From: Mariniflexile fucanivorans
Lineage (GTDB): Bacteria > Bacteroidota > Bacteroidia > Flavobacteriales > Flavobacteriaceae
Assembly (NCBI RefSeq): GCF_004341235.1
Contig: NZ_SLUP01000002.1
Location: forward strand, 248,001 to 312,000
Length of the DNA stretch: 64,000 nucleotides
Direction of reading: 5' to 3'
Shown: piece after piece, positions 25,729 to 35,342 of the stretch
Numbering within the stretch: position 1 is the stretch's first letter
Layout of the letters: each line of letters starts with the position of its first letter
Program-made: the position numbers and the translations under genes
The notes under the pieces: generated by a model
What the model was told of the DNA's origin: nothing
What the model saw: the letters and a program-made list of their open reading frames with translations, nothing else
Databases searched by the model: none

Positions 25729-27012
25729 ATGCCATTATACGCTAACAATCCAGATAGAAAATCGTGGTTACACGTCGATAAAAATTCAGATTTCCCTATA
25801 CAGAATATTCCGTTTGGGGTCTTTTTAACGCGTGATGACATTGTTACCATTGGTACGCGAATTGGTGATACCGCTATCGATCTAGGAGCGTTACACCAAT
25901 TAGGTTATTTTATAGACATCCCATTAACCGATGATATTTTTCTTCAAGATACGTTGAATGATTTTATAGCCGATGGCCGTAAAACATGGCGTGCCGTAAG
26001 AAATCGTATTGCTCAAATTTTTGATAGCAACGATAAAACCTTAAAAGAAAACAAGAGCCATAAAGAAATTGTCCTATTTAGATTGGATGAAATTGAAATG
26101 CAATTACCTGTACAAATTGGCGATTTTACCGATTTTTATTCTAGTATGCAGCACGCTACTAATTTTGGAAGCTTGTTTCGAGATGCAGAAAATACCATAT
26201 TACCAAACTGGCTACATATTCCTATTGGGTGTCATGGTAGAAGTTCTTCTATTATCCCCTCTGGAATCCCTGTACATAGACCAAAAGGGCAAATGTTACC
26301 TGAAGGTGCTGACGCCCCTGTGTTTGGACCAAGTAAATCGGTGGATTTTGAATTGGAAATGGCATTTATAACAACTGTAGCTAACGATTTAGGTGAACCC
26401 ATCCCAATAGCAGAAGCTGAAGAATATATTTTTGGATTGGTATTGTTAAACGACTGGAGTGCCCGCGATATTCAAAAATGGGAATATGCACCATTAGGTC
26501 CCTTTTTAGCTAAAAACTTTGCAACCTCTATATCACCATGGATTGTTACATTAGATGCCTTAGAACCTTACAAAGTTGAAGGACCTAAAGCTATTAAACC
26601 ACAATTGGAATACCTTCAATATAAAGGTAAAAAAAGTTACGATATTAATTTGGAAGTTGCCATTCGCCCAAGCGGTGCTAAAGAAACGGTAGTGAGCAAA
26701 ACTAATTTCAAACATTTATATTGGAATATGGTACAACAATTGGCGCACCATACTGTAAATGGTTGCCCCGTAAATTCGGGCGATTTAATGGGCACTGGTA
26801 CTATTTCTGGACCAACACCCGATTCGTACGGCTCGATGATAGAACTTACTTGGAAAGGTGAAAAATCTATTAAAATGAAAGATGGCAGTGAACGCACCTT
26901 TATAAATGATAACGACACCGTTATTATGCGTGGTTTCTGCGAAAAAGATGGAACACGTATTGGTTTTGGTGAAGTTTCAACCAAACTGTTACCGATTTTT
27001 AAACGGAAATAG
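25729..27012 (+). CDS. fahA: Fumarylacetoacetase
   Basis: 427 residues, the normal length of eukaryote-like FAH. It has an N-terminal SH3-like domain (residues 15-115) and a C-terminal catalytic beta-roll with VFGPSKSVDFELEMAF (metal-binding Glu residues), LLNDWSARDIQKWEYAPLGPFLAKNFATSISPWIV and GTGTISGP. It splits fumarylacetoacetate into fumarate and acetoacetate, the last step of tyrosine and homogentisate breakdown. The other pathway genes are not in the window. A TAGGTTTG -7-like box is at 25688-25695, without a clear -33. Confidence 0.95.
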   Translation: MPLYANNPDRKSWLHVDKNSDFPIQNIPFGVFLTRDDIVTIGTRIGDTAIDLGALHQLGYFIDIPLTDDIFLQDTLNDFIADGRKTWRAVRNRIAQIFDSNDKTLKENKSHKEIVLFRLDEIEMQLPVQIGDFTDFYSSMQHATNFGSLFRDAENTILPNWLHIPIGCHGRSSSIIPSGIPVHRPKGQMLPEGADAPVFGPSKSVDFELEMAFITTVANDLGEPIPIAEAEEYIFGLVLLNDWSARDIQKWEYAPLGPFLAKNFATSISPWIVTLDALEPYKVEGPKAIKPQLEYLQYKGKKSYDINLEVAIRPSGAKETVVSKTNFKHLYWNMVQQLAHHTVNGCPVNSGDLMGTGTISGPTPDSYGSMIELTWKGEKSIKMKDGSERTFINDNDTVIMRGFCEKDGTRIGFGEVSTKLLPIFKRK

Positions 27013-27021
27013 GTTTATTCA

Positions 27022-27048
27022 CGTCATTGCGAGGAACGAAGCAATCTC
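27022..27048. repeat. CATTGCGAGG/GCAATCT dispersed repeat, single-arm copy
   Basis: CGTCATTGCGAGGAACGAAG followed by CAATCTC, nearly identical to the left arm of the 59522-59592 copy. Confidence 0.65.
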
Positions 27049-27071
27049 ATAATATTTAAATCACAATAGTT

Positions 27072-27103
27072 ATCCCGAAATACCAATCGGGATTTCTTTT
27101 TTA
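27072..27103 (+). terminator. Terminator after fahA
   Basis: ATCCCGA pairs with TCGGGAT around an eight-base loop and is followed by TTCTTTTTT. Confidence 0.75.
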
Positions 27104-27241
27104 AAACACTTTTCGTATTATAATTCATATAAATAAGATAATTAAAAATCATTTTACCCGATTTATTAGCGTTTTATCTATTGTTTTACTAATTTGGCAC
27201 TCTTATTGGAATAGCACCCAGATAAACCAAACGTAAAACCC

Positions 27242-28420
27242 ATGATAAGAACATTACTTTCTACAATACTAATTGCTTGCATCCTATCGTGCAGCACCAG
27301 TAAACAAATTGAAAAAGCGGTAAGTGCCGGTAATTACGACCAAGCCATTTACGATGCTATTGGAAAATTACGAACCAATAAAGACAAAAAAGGAAAAGCG
27401 GATTTTATTGTAATGCTTCAAGAAGCTTATAATAAAGCCAACGAGCGCGATTTAACCACTATTAATTTCTTGAAAAAAGACAACAACCCAGAAAATTATC
27501 TACAAATTTATGATATGTATATGGGTTTAAACAAGCGTCAAGAAGTTATTAAACCCATACTTCCTCTTGCTATTAATGGCAGAACGGTGAAGTTTGATAT
27601 CAAGGATTATTCTAGTCAAATTATCAGTTTTAAAAACGATGCTTCTTTAAATTTATACAAAAATGCCACAGAAATTTTAAAATCAAGCAATAAACTAGAT
27701 GCTAGACAAGCCTTTGATATTTTTCAAGATATTGAAGACATCAACCCAAACTATAAAGATGTACGCAACCTTTTAGAAGTAGCGCACAATAAAGGTACCG
27801 ATTTTGTTTTGGTTGATATGATTAACGATACCCGCAAAACCATTCCTAACCGTTTGGAAGATGATTTATTAAACTTCAGTACTTACGGACTCAACAATTT
27901 ATGGACCGTGTACCACAACGCACCTGTAGATAAATTAACCTACGATTACAATATGCGTGTTAATTTAAGAGAGATTAATTTATCGCCAGAGCAAATTAAG
28001 GAGCGTCAAATTATAAAAGAAAAACAAGTAGTTGATGGTAAAAAAGATTTACTGGATAGCCGAGGCAATAAAGTAAAAGATAGCTTAGGAAAAGTTATTC
28101 AAGTTGACAAAATGATAACGGTACGATGCGAATACTACGAAAGCACCCAATTTAAATCGGCACAAGTTGCTGGCAATGTGGAATATGTTGATGTTAAAAA
28201 CAAACAATTAGTAGATGCCTTCCCAATAAGTAGTGAATTTGTGTTTCAACATATTTTTGCAACATCACGTGGTGATAGACGTGCTTTAGAAACCACCTTA
28301 ATACCCTTTTTAAATAACCAACGTGTGCCCTTCCCTAGTGAAGAACAAATGATTTACGACACTGGTGAAGATTTAAAACTGCAACTCAAAAAGATTATAA
28401 ATTCTTATAGTCCGAGATAA
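27242..28420 (+). CDS. Lipoprotein of unknown function with helical repeats
   Basis: 392 residues. Lipobox ILSCS (Cys17). The first half is helical with TPR-like spacing (VSAGNYDQAIYDAIGKLRTNKDKKGKADFIVMLQEAYNKAN; DARQAFDIFQDIEDINPNYKDVRNLLEVAHNKG). The second half is mixed alpha/beta, with QQxxD-like charged segments and an EYVDVKNKQLVDAFP strand region. It is probably a periplasmic or outer-membrane lipoprotein of a Bacteroidota-specific family. No active-site motif is recognised. It is a single-gene unit ended by a terminator. Confidence 0.75.
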   Translation: MIRTLLSTILIACILSCSTSKQIEKAVSAGNYDQAIYDAIGKLRTNKDKKGKADFIVMLQEAYNKANERDLTTINFLKKDNNPENYLQIYDMYMGLNKRQEVIKPILPLAINGRTVKFDIKDYSSQIISFKNDASLNLYKNATEILKSSNKLDARQAFDIFQDIEDINPNYKDVRNLLEVAHNKGTDFVLVDMINDTRKTIPNRLEDDLLNFSTYGLNNLWTVYHNAPVDKLTYDYNMRVNLREINLSPEQIKERQIIKEKQVVDGKKDLLDSRGNKVKDSLGKVIQVDKMITVRCEYYESTQFKSAQVAGNVEYVDVKNKQLVDAFPISSEFVFQHIFATSRGDRRALETTLIPFLNNQRVPFPSEEQMIYDTGEDLKLQLKKIINSYSPR

Positions 28421-28430
28421 AATAAACGAA

Positions 28431-28460
28431 AAATCTCTAAAATTATTTAGAGGTTTTTTT
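28431..28460 (+). terminator. Terminator after the 392-residue lipoprotein
   Basis: AAATCTCTAAA pairs with TTTAGAGGTTT (one G-U), followed by T7. Confidence 0.8.
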
Positions 28461-28474
28461 ACAAAATTTATTTT

Positions 28475-28897
28475 TTAAAAATACAATTGAAACTTCCTAT
28501 CTTCAATTAAAATCATAACTGGTTCATGATTATGTGGAAAATCAAAATATAAAGTTTTTTTTAAGTTTCTATTTCCTTTCAATTTTTTCTTTTTCTTTGG
28601 AAATGGTTTTAAAAAATAAATTGGATATCTATTACCTAGTTTATCAAGGGCAAAAACATTTTTAAAATTTAAATTAATGGGAGGCTTTCCTGTATTCTTA
28701 ATAACTAATTGGATCATTTTAAAAGAACCTCGTGAAGATAAAATAGCATGAGATCCTTGAGGAATTGAATATCTATCTTCCACCTTTAAAATCTGAACAT
28801 CCAAGTTTTTAAAATCTGGATTTTGACCATAAAAACAAGAACTTGACAACAAAAACGTTAATGAAATAATATTTAAACACTTAAATAAATTTGCCAT
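28475..28897 (-). CDS. Exported hypothetical protein
   Basis: 140 residues with a signal peptide (about residues 1-24, ending SCFYGQ). The mature part looks like one beta-sandwich domain (FKMIQLVIKNTGKPPINLNFKNVFALDKLGNRYPIYF resembles a DUF4352-like Ig fold). A lysine-rich patch PFPKKKKKLKGNRNLKK follows. Base composition is clearly more AT-rich than that of its neighbours. The function is not recognised. Confidence 0.6.
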   Translation of the reverse strand: MANLFKCLNIISLTFLLSSSCFYGQNPDFKNLDVQILKVEDRYSIPQGSHAILSSRGSFKMIQLVIKNTGKPPINLNFKNVFALDKLGNRYPIYFLKPFPKKKKKLKGNRNLKKTLYFDFPHNHEPVMILIEDRKFQLYF

Positions 28898-29024
28898 ATT
28901 TTAATTTTATTGATGTTTTATAAATTTCAAAAAACTGTAAGTCCAAATGAATCTTTATTTTATAAAATCAAATTTAATTTTTTTTCTTAAAAAAAAAGAC
29001 ACAAAAAATAGTAAACTACTACAA

Positions 29025-30710
29025 CTAAAAAGGAACTTCACAACGAACCGTGAGCACCTCTTTAGTAATAGGATGCATAAAAGTAATGCTTTCCGCATGT
29101 AAATGCAATCTGTTGGCTTTGGTGCCATATAAATCGTCGCCCATAATAGGGGTTTTTAAACCTTCGCTATGGGCAGCATGTACACGTAATTGGTGGGTAC
29201 GCCCCGTAATGGGATAAAAATAAACACGGGTTTTTCCGTTTTCTATGGTAATAACTTGGTAGTTGGTAGTTGCTGGTTTTCCGTGGGTGTAACACACCAA
29301 TTGCTGTGGACGGTTATCTAAATCAACTCGTAACGGTAAATTTATACTGCCTTCGGTGTTGGGCAACACGCCATCTAACAAAGCTATATAACGCTTTTTT
29401 ATACTACGTTCTATAAACTGTTTTTGTAAATGTTTATAAACCCGATTACTTTTTGCCACCAACAACAAACCCGAAGTAGACATATCTAACCTGTGTAACA
29501 ACAAAGGTCCTGTAGCATTGGGCAAGTATGCTTTCATTCTACTTAATACCGACTCATTGATGTTTTTTCCCGGCACCGATAAAAATTCATGAGGTTTGTT
29601 TACCAAAAGCAAATGGTCGTCTTCATAAACAATATCCAATGCTTGATTGAAAATAATTTGCGCTTCAATAGGGTTTTCATCAACCAACAAACCTTGCATC
29701 ATGTGCCCTAAAATAGGCTCGCATTTGCTTCGGCATGATGGGTAAAACTGTTGATGTTTCCTAACTTCGGATTTTGGTGAAGCACCCCACCAAAATTCTG
29801 CCATACAAATGGGTTTCAAATCGTTTTCATAAGCATATTGAAACAATTTGGGTGCAGCACATTCTCCCGATCCCGCTGGAGGTACAAGTGCTGTGGTGTC
29901 TTTAAAAATAGTGAGTAAATCTTTGGTGTTTCCTTCGGAATTTAAAAACCTATACTGCTCATGAATCCGTTTTTGTAAAGATGCCGATAAATTGGCACGC
30001 TTCGTTTTTAACTTTTGAATGGGTTGGTTTAAGCCATTCAAATGTGCTTCGGCTTTTTGAATACGCTGCTCCCCTTCTATTTTAAAATGCTTCAAACGTA
30101 TTTGGTAACCAATACTTTGTTGACTTAAAGTTTCAACAAATACCATATAAGCTTCAGCAGACATGGTGTTTTTTGCATCATCTCGAAGTTTATTTCTATC
30201 TCGTTTTGCAGCTTTAATTTCTTCTTTTAATTGCTCTAGTTCTTCCGCAAAAGCGATTTTATTATTTAAAACATTTTCCTGAGCCTTTTTATATATTTGA
30301 GCTTCTTCTAAAATTTCAATTTCATTATTTATGGTGTTTAATTCGGCCTCTCCTTTTTTATAAAAACCAGCTTCATTTAAGGTGTTGTAAACGGTGGGAA
30401 CAAACCCTTTTATGTGGTTACTATCGGCCAATTTCCCTGAAAAAGCAGCTAAATAACCTAATTCATTTTTAGTGTTTTTAACCACCATAACACCAAACAT
30501 CTTCCCTATTATCAAACCTTTTTGCTTTGGGTTTAATCCGAAATTATGTTCGAAATCGTTTTGCGTTACTAAATACTGTTGCAGTTGTTCTGCCGCTAAT
30601 AAACTTAAAGGATGTGGCTCGTAATAAAACGGAAAGGTGAATTTTTGGGGTAACGCTATTCCCTGTTTGTTTTCTAATGTATGAAAGAAAGAATTACCAA
30701 AATTAGACAT
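29025..30710 (-). CDS. RluA-family pseudouridine synthase with long N-terminal extension
   Basis: 561 residues, about twice the size of RluA itself. The N-terminal 340 residues include an acidic/basic coiled-coil region (about 125-255), a domain with AGSGECAAPKLFQYAYE and a cysteine-containing segment (SCRSKCEP). The C-terminal catalytic domain (about 355-561) has LLVNKPHEFLSVPG, the active-site LLLHRLDMSTSGLLLVAK with Asp409, and GRTHQLRVHAAHSEGL. It isomerises specific uridines in RNA to pseudouridine. The extended form is familiar in Bacteroidota and some proteobacteria; the target RNA is unknown. It overlaps the upstream gene by 8 bases. Confidence 0.9.
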   Translation of the reverse strand: MSNFGNSFFHTLENKQGIALPQKFTFPFYYEPHPLSLLAAEQLQQYLVTQNDFEHNFGLNPKQKGLIIGKMFGVMVVKNTKNELGYLAAFSGKLADSNHIKGFVPTVYNTLNEAGFYKKGEAELNTINNEIEILEEAQIYKKAQENVLNNKIAFAEELEQLKEEIKAAKRDRNKLRDDAKNTMSAEAYMVFVETLSQQSIGYQIRLKHFKIEGEQRIQKAEAHLNGLNQPIQKLKTKRANLSASLQKRIHEQYRFLNSEGNTKDLLTIFKDTTALVPPAGSGECAAPKLFQYAYENDLKPICMAEFWWGASPKSEVRKHQQFYPSCRSKCEPILGHMMQGLLVDENPIEAQIIFNQALDIVYEDDHLLLVNKPHEFLSVPGKNINESVLSRMKAYLPNATGPLLLHRLDMSTSGLLLVAKSNRVYKHLQKQFIERSIKKRYIALLDGVLPNTEGSINLPLRVDLDNRPQQLVCYTHGKPATTNYQVITIENGKTRVYFYPITGRTHQLRVHAAHSEGLKTPIMGDDLYGTKANRLHLHAESITFMHPITKEVLTVRCEVPF

Positions 30711-31095
30711 ACTTACCAGATGAAATGTGCTTTAAATGTGCAGTGGGCAAATTGTAAATGTACACATAGGTTTTAATACGTTCGGTTTCGTTAAGGTAAG
30801 CTTCAATGAGTGTTCGGGTGTATTCGTTAGCATGTTCGCCCGTATCACCAATACCTTCATAATCGTCTAAAACTTGAAAGGTTTTTTCAGGATTTTTAAT
30901 TTTGAAAATATGTCCGTAAACCTTATCATTTGTATTATGACTTAAAATAGCACCCGGATACCATGATATTTGATATAGATTTCCTTGAAAAGTACCTGAA
31001 CCTATAAAATTAGAATTCCGTTCTAAAAATTTAGACATATAACTTTCAAAATCTTTTAGAAGCGTTCCGTAAACAAATAAGTACTCCGATTCCAT
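30703..31095 (-). CDS. Gamma-glutamylcyclotransferase-like protein
   Basis: 130 residues with the GGCT/AIG2 signature YLFVYGTLLKDF at the N-terminus (substrate loop YGTL), SWYPGAIL, and DDYEGIG containing the catalytic glutamate. Family members cyclise gamma-glutamyl peptides or amines to 5-oxoproline in the cytoplasm. The 5-oxoprolinase genes pxpABC occur 8 kb away, which would consume such a product. It overlaps the RluA-type gene by 8 bases, implying co-translation. Confidence 0.85.
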   Translation of the reverse strand: MESEYLFVYGTLLKDFESYMSKFLERNSNFIGSGTFQGNLYQISWYPGAILSHNTNDKVYGHIFKIKNPEKTFQVLDDYEGIGDTGEHANEYTRTLIEAYLNETERIKTYVYIYNLPTAHLKHISSGKYV

Positions 31096-31110
31096 AGACT
31101 TCAGAAGTAA

Positions 31111-31500
31111 TTAAATGTAGTTGCTCAAGTCTAAACTATTAATACCACCATGACTTTCATAAGTTACCGTTTCGCCATTTTTTATAACTAAAAGTTGAGG
31201 CGATTCGTGTAAAACCTTAAATTTCATAGCGATTTCATTTGAAATATCTCTGTAATTAAGCAAATCTAAATAGTATAAATCGAGATGGTCTTCAGTAAGA
31301 TAAAAATCGGCTTCAAACTGTTTCAAAACCATACGACTGATGCCACAACGGGTAGAGTGTTTAAAAATAACCTGTGTTTTAGTACTTGATTTTGTTTCAA
31401 TTTCCTGCAATTGTTCCAAGGTGGTTAATTGAATCCACGGCAAGGATTTAGTTTCCTTTTCTTCGTTAGAACCGCTAAATATTTTATTAAATAATCCCAT
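31111..31500 (-). CDS. ytxJ: Bacillithiol-system redox protein YtxJ (monothiol bacilliredoxin-like)
   Basis: 129 residues with a thioredoxin-like fold. The active-site segment FKHSTRCGISRMVLKQFE places Cys52 at the redox position, as in YtxJ/BrxC-type proteins that remove bacillithiol from mixed disulfides. The cis-Pro segment HESPQLLVIKNGE follows. Its presence suggests the organism uses bacillithiol as low-molecular-weight thiol, as described for several Bacteroidota. It lies 15 bases upstream of the gamma-glutamylcyclotransferase gene on the same strand, so the three genes 31500-29025 look like an operon. Confidence 0.85.
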   Translation of the reverse strand: MGLFNKIFSGSNEEKETKSLPWIQLTTLEQLQEIETKSSTKTQVIFKHSTRCGISRMVLKQFEADFYLTEDHLDLYYLDLLNYRDISNEIAMKFKVLHESPQLLVIKNGETVTYESHGGINSLDLSNYI

Positions 31501-31579
31501 ACATTTTTTATTTCCGCGAAAGCGAACATTTTAGTATATTTTATATAACTATTCATATAAGTCGTTATCCTTTCAAAAC

Positions 31580-31652
31580 CTTACCAACTGACTAAAAGTC
31601 ACTCAAAAAAAGCTTTTAGGTGACATTTTGTCTTTAAAATCGTACTGGTAAG
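31580..31652 (+). other. Inverted repeats in the clpB upstream region
   Basis: CTTACCA (31580-31586) pairs with TGGTAAG (31646-31652). Inside it, CTAAAAG (31592-31598) pairs with CTTTTAG (31613-31619), and TCAC/GTGA words sit beside those arms. The inner hairpin with its enclosing stem could form in a clpB leader. It is not the HrcA CIRCE element. Function unknown. Confidence 0.3.
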
Positions 31653-31728
31653 ATTATTGACTTATACAGAGTGTAAAAGTAAAACAATAATAACACTTTC
31701 TCATTAGAGGAATGAAAAAACATACAAT

Positions 31729-34335
31729 ATGAACCCAAACAATTATACAATAAAATCGCAAGAAGCCATACAGCAAGCGCAACAAATAGCGCAAGGTTTC
31801 GGGCAACAACAAATTGAAAACGAACATCTTTTTAGAGGTATTTTTGAAGTAGATGAAAATGTTTTACCATTCATTTTAAAAAAATTGAATGTAAATATTA
31901 ACATTTTAGAACAGGCTTTAGATAAACAAATTGAAAGTTTCCCTAAAGTAACTGGAGGTGAACTTACGCTTTCGCGAGAAGCTGGTAAAACCTTGAATGA
32001 AGCGGCTATTATTGCTAAAAAAATGAACGACGATTATGTTTCTATTGAACATTTAATCATCGCTATTTTTAAATCGAACAGCAAAATAGCACAAATGCTA
32101 AAAGACCAAGGTGTTACTGAAAAAACACTTACTGCTAGCATAAACGAATTACGTAAAGGCGAAAATGTAACCTCCCAAAGTCAGGAAGAAACCTATAATG
32201 CGCTTAACAAATACGCTAAAAACTTAAATCAATTAGCGAAAGATGGGAAGTTAGACCCTGTTATTGGTCGTGATGAAGAAATTAGAAGAATCCTTCAAAT
32301 TTTATCGCGTAGAACCAAAAACAACCCCATATTAGTTGGTGAACCCGGAACTGGTAAAACCGCTATTGCGGAAGGTTTAGCACACAGAATTATTGATGGC
32401 GACATCCCTGAAAACTTAAAAGACAAGCAAATTTTCGCTTTGGATATGGGTGCATTAATTGCAGGTGCCAAATATAAAGGTGAATTTGAAGAGCGTTTAA
32501 AAGCCGTTGTTAAGGAAGTAACTTCAAGTGAAGGCGACATCGTTTTATTTATTGATGAAATCCACACGCTTGTTGGTGCTGGTGGCGGACAAGGCGCTAT
32601 GGATGCTGCCAATATTTTAAAACCTGCTTTAGCAAGAGGCGAATTGCGTGCTATTGGAGCAACCACTTTAGATGAATACCAAAAATACTTTGAAAAAGAT
32701 AAAGCGTTGGAGCGTCGTTTCCAGAAAGTGATAGTGGACGAACCTGATACCGAAAGTGCTATCTCCATTTTACGTGGTATTAAAGAAAAATATGAAACCC
32801 ACCATAAAGTACGTATTAAAGATGAGGCTATTATTGGTGCTGTGGAATTATCGCAACGCTACATTACCAACCGTTTTTTACCAGATAAAGCCATTGACTT
32901 AATGGATGAAGCTGCTTCTAAATTGCGTATGGAAATCAATTCCAAACCTGAAGAATTGGATGTTTTAGACAGAAAAGTGATGCAGTTGGAAATTGAAATT
33001 GAAGCCATAAAACGTGAAAAAGACGAAAGCAAATTAAAAACGTTACGCTCCGATTTAGCAAATTTAAAAGAACAACGTAACGATTTAAATGCGAAATGGA
33101 AAAGTGAAAAAGAGGTAGTTGAAAACATTCAAAACATCAAACAAGACATTGAAAACTTCAAATTAGAAGCAGAACGCGCTGAACGAGATGGCGATTATGG
33201 AAAAGTAGCCGAATTACGCTATGGTAAAATAAAAGAAGCCCAAGAGCAACTGGAAGTGTTTCAAAAGCAACTGGATGCACAATCTGAAAATTCAATGATT
33301 AAGGAAGAAGTGACTTATGATGATATTGCTGAAGTGGTTGCAAAATGGACTGGAATCCCTGTCACCAAAATGATTCAAAGTGAACGTGAAAAACTTTTAA
33401 AACTAGAAGATGAACTACACAAACGTGTGGTAGGACAAGAAGAAGCTATTGAAGCCGTAAGTGATGCAGTTCGCAGAAGTCGTGCCGGTTTACAAAACCC
33501 TAAAAAACCTATTGGAACGTTCTTGTTTTTAGGAACTACTGGAGTTGGTAAAACCGAATTAGCAAAAGCCTTAGCCGAATATTTGTTTGATGATGAAAAT
33601 GCTTTAACTCGTATAGACATGAGTGAATACCAAGAACGTCATGCCGTTAGCAGACTGGTTGGCGCACCTCCTGGATATGTTGGCTATGATGAAGGTGGAC
33701 AATTAACCGAAGCTGTTCGTAGAAAACCATATTCTGTAGTGCTGTTGGATGAAATTGAAAAAGCACATCCAGACACATTCAATATTCTTTTACAAGTATT
33801 GGATGAAGGCCATTTAACGGATAACAAAGGACGTGTAGCTGATTTTAAAAATACCATTATCATTATGACTTCTAACATTGGAAGCCAGATAATTCAAGAA
33901 CGTTTTGAAGCGACAAAAGATATTGATTCTGCTATTGAAGCAGCCAAAGTTGATGTACTCGCATTATTAAAACAAAGTGTGCGCCCAGAGTTCTTAAACA
34001 GAATTGATGACACCATCATGTTTACACCTTTAAGCAAAGACAACATAACAGCTATTGTGAAATTACAACTGAAAGGCATCACCAAAATGATTGGTCAACA
34101 AGGTATCACATTTGATGCAACGCAAGAAGCCATTGACTATTTAGCAAATAAAGGTTACAATCCAGAATATGGTGCACGTCCTGTAAAACGCGTGATTCAA
34201 AAAGACGTTTTAAATGCCCTGAGTAAAGAAATCTTATCAGGCAAAGTAACAACAGATAGCATAATATTGTTAGACGCTTTTGATGATAAGCTAGTATTTA
34301 GAAATCAAGGAGATTTTGTCTCAGAAGAAATATAA
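31729..34335 (+). CDS. clpB: ATP-dependent disaggregase ClpB
   Basis: 868 residues, full length. N-terminal Clp repeat domain (1-150), first AAA+ domain with Walker A GEPGTGKT (204-211), and a coiled-coil middle domain (about 410-535) that recruits DnaK. The second AAA+ domain has Walker A GTTGVGKT (602-609) and the NIGS sensor. It is followed by the D2-small domain. Cytoplasmic hexamers extract proteins from aggregates together with DnaK. The middle domain distinguishes it from ClpA/ClpC. It is a single-gene unit. Confidence 0.97.
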   Translation: MNPNNYTIKSQEAIQQAQQIAQGFGQQQIENEHLFRGIFEVDENVLPFILKKLNVNINILEQALDKQIESFPKVTGGELTLSREAGKTLNEAAIIAKKMNDDYVSIEHLIIAIFKSNSKIAQMLKDQGVTEKTLTASINELRKGENVTSQSQEETYNALNKYAKNLNQLAKDGKLDPVIGRDEEIRRILQILSRRTKNNPILVGEPGTGKTAIAEGLAHRIIDGDIPENLKDKQIFALDMGALIAGAKYKGEFEERLKAVVKEVTSSEGDIVLFIDEIHTLVGAGGGQGAMDAANILKPALARGELRAIGATTLDEYQKYFEKDKALERRFQKVIVDEPDTESAISILRGIKEKYETHHKVRIKDEAIIGAVELSQRYITNRFLPDKAIDLMDEAASKLRMEINSKPEELDVLDRKVMQLEIEIEAIKREKDESKLKTLRSDLANLKEQRNDLNAKWKSEKEVVENIQNIKQDIENFKLEAERAERDGDYGKVAELRYGKIKEAQEQLEVFQKQLDAQSENSMIKEEVTYDDIAEVVAKWTGIPVTKMIQSEREKLLKLEDELHKRVVGQEEAIEAVSDAVRRSRAGLQNPKKPIGTFLFLGTTGVGKTELAKALAEYLFDDENALTRIDMSEYQERHAVSRLVGAPPGYVGYDEGGQLTEAVRRKPYSVVLLDEIEKAHPDTFNILLQVLDEGHLTDNKGRVADFKNTIIIMTSNIGSQIIQERFEATKDIDSAIEAAKVDVLALLKQSVRPEFLNRIDDTIMFTPLSKDNITAIVKLQLKGITKMIGQQGITFDATQEAIDYLANKGYNPEYGARPVKRVIQKDVLNALSKEILSGKVTTDSIILLDAFDDKLVFRNQGDFVSEEI

Positions 34336-34577
34336 ATGAGTGTTCAACATATTTTAATTAAACACTTTTAATAATTTATTAATTTACAGAAAGCAATATT
34401 TGTTTTTACAGAAACAAATGTTGCTTTTCTAGTTAATTATTTGTAAATTAGTTACTACATTTATTAAACATTTTTTTAATCTAAACTTATTTGTAACAAG
34501 TTTTAATTGAATATTTCAATACTAAACAGGTTCTTTCACTGTGTCGATTGTTTTAATAAAAAAATCTAATTATCAAA

Positions 34578-35024
34578 TTGTTTTCTGCATCATACATGAA
34601 TACAATTTGTCAAACGAAATTAACTATGGGAATAATAAAATATTTGAACGAAGAAGATTCTGAACTATTCATTTTCCCTAATTTCATTATTAATCAAATT
34701 AAAGAAGGTGTTATTATTGAATCGCATCATAACGACATCTTGAACACTATCATTCGGCAACATTTTAGAAATGAAGATATGGTTTATATTTCCAACCGTG
34801 TGAAATCCTACACCGTTAATCCTTTAATTTATAACGAAACCGAAAAAATACCCAATTTGCTTGCCATTGCACTAATACCAGAAACTGAAACAATGCGGAA
34901 AAACGCAGAATACGAACGCACTTTTTTCGATAAACCCTATGAAATTTTTGATACATTGGGCGAAGCCATTTTTTGGGCACACGAATTAGTTGTAAGAAGC
35001 AAAACTCAAACCATAAATGAATAA
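34578..35024 (+). CDS. Small SpoIIAA/STAS-like protein
   Basis: Up to 148 residues; starts at 34596 or 34626 (MGIIKYLNEEDSELFIFPN) are equally possible. After a short beta-rich N-terminus, the pattern IIESHHNDILNTIIRQHFRNEDMVYISNRVKSYTVNPLIYNE, then LLAIALIP...FFDKPYEIFDTLGEAIFWAHE, resembles SpoIIAA-like (STAS-related) single-domain proteins found in flavobacteria. The role is unknown. It stands alone. Confidence 0.55.
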   Translation: MFSASYMNTICQTKLTMGIIKYLNEEDSELFIFPNFIINQIKEGVIIESHHNDILNTIIRQHFRNEDMVYISNRVKSYTVNPLIYNETEKIPNLLAIALIPETETMRKNAEYERTFFDKPYEIFDTLGEAIFWAHELVVRSKTQTINE

Positions 35025-35342
35025 TCAAAGTTTATAATTGAGAAACTATAACAATCATACTTCACCCATATAATTAAATTTAGCAATACTTTTTAAATGC
35101 ACTAACCTAACTTCTATTAAAAAATTTGAAACGACATTTAAGCAATTTTTAAAAACGGAATATTTTGAAATTTAAATAGTTAATAAAAAAGTTAGCAAAA
35201 ATAATTTGAAAATCGATGAACGGTATATTAATATAGACAAAATTACCTAATTTAGCCATATTGTAAGTTCCCCAAACATTACAATAATTCAATCAATTCT
35301 GTTAATTAACAAGAATTAAACCCTAAAACCCTACTTATAACA
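35025..35342. other. 318-base gap upstream of deoC1; one inverted repeat
   Basis: No gene is evident. ATTGTAA (35260-35266) and TTACAAT (35279-35285) form perfect 7-base arms with a 12-base spacer, 58 bases before the first deoC. The second deoC has a longer inverted repeat, also with a 12-base spacer, but of different sequence. No full promoter consensus was found. Confidence 0.3.

Noticed and set aside
31592-31624. Pseudoknot in the clpB leader (CTAAAAG/CTTTTAG with TCAC/GTGA)
   Set aside because: There are no linker bases between the second arm of stem 1 and that of stem 2, so the geometry is impossible.
32295-34085. Several open frames opposite clpB (up to 157 codons)
   Set aside because: Antisense shadows of the conserved clpB reading frame.
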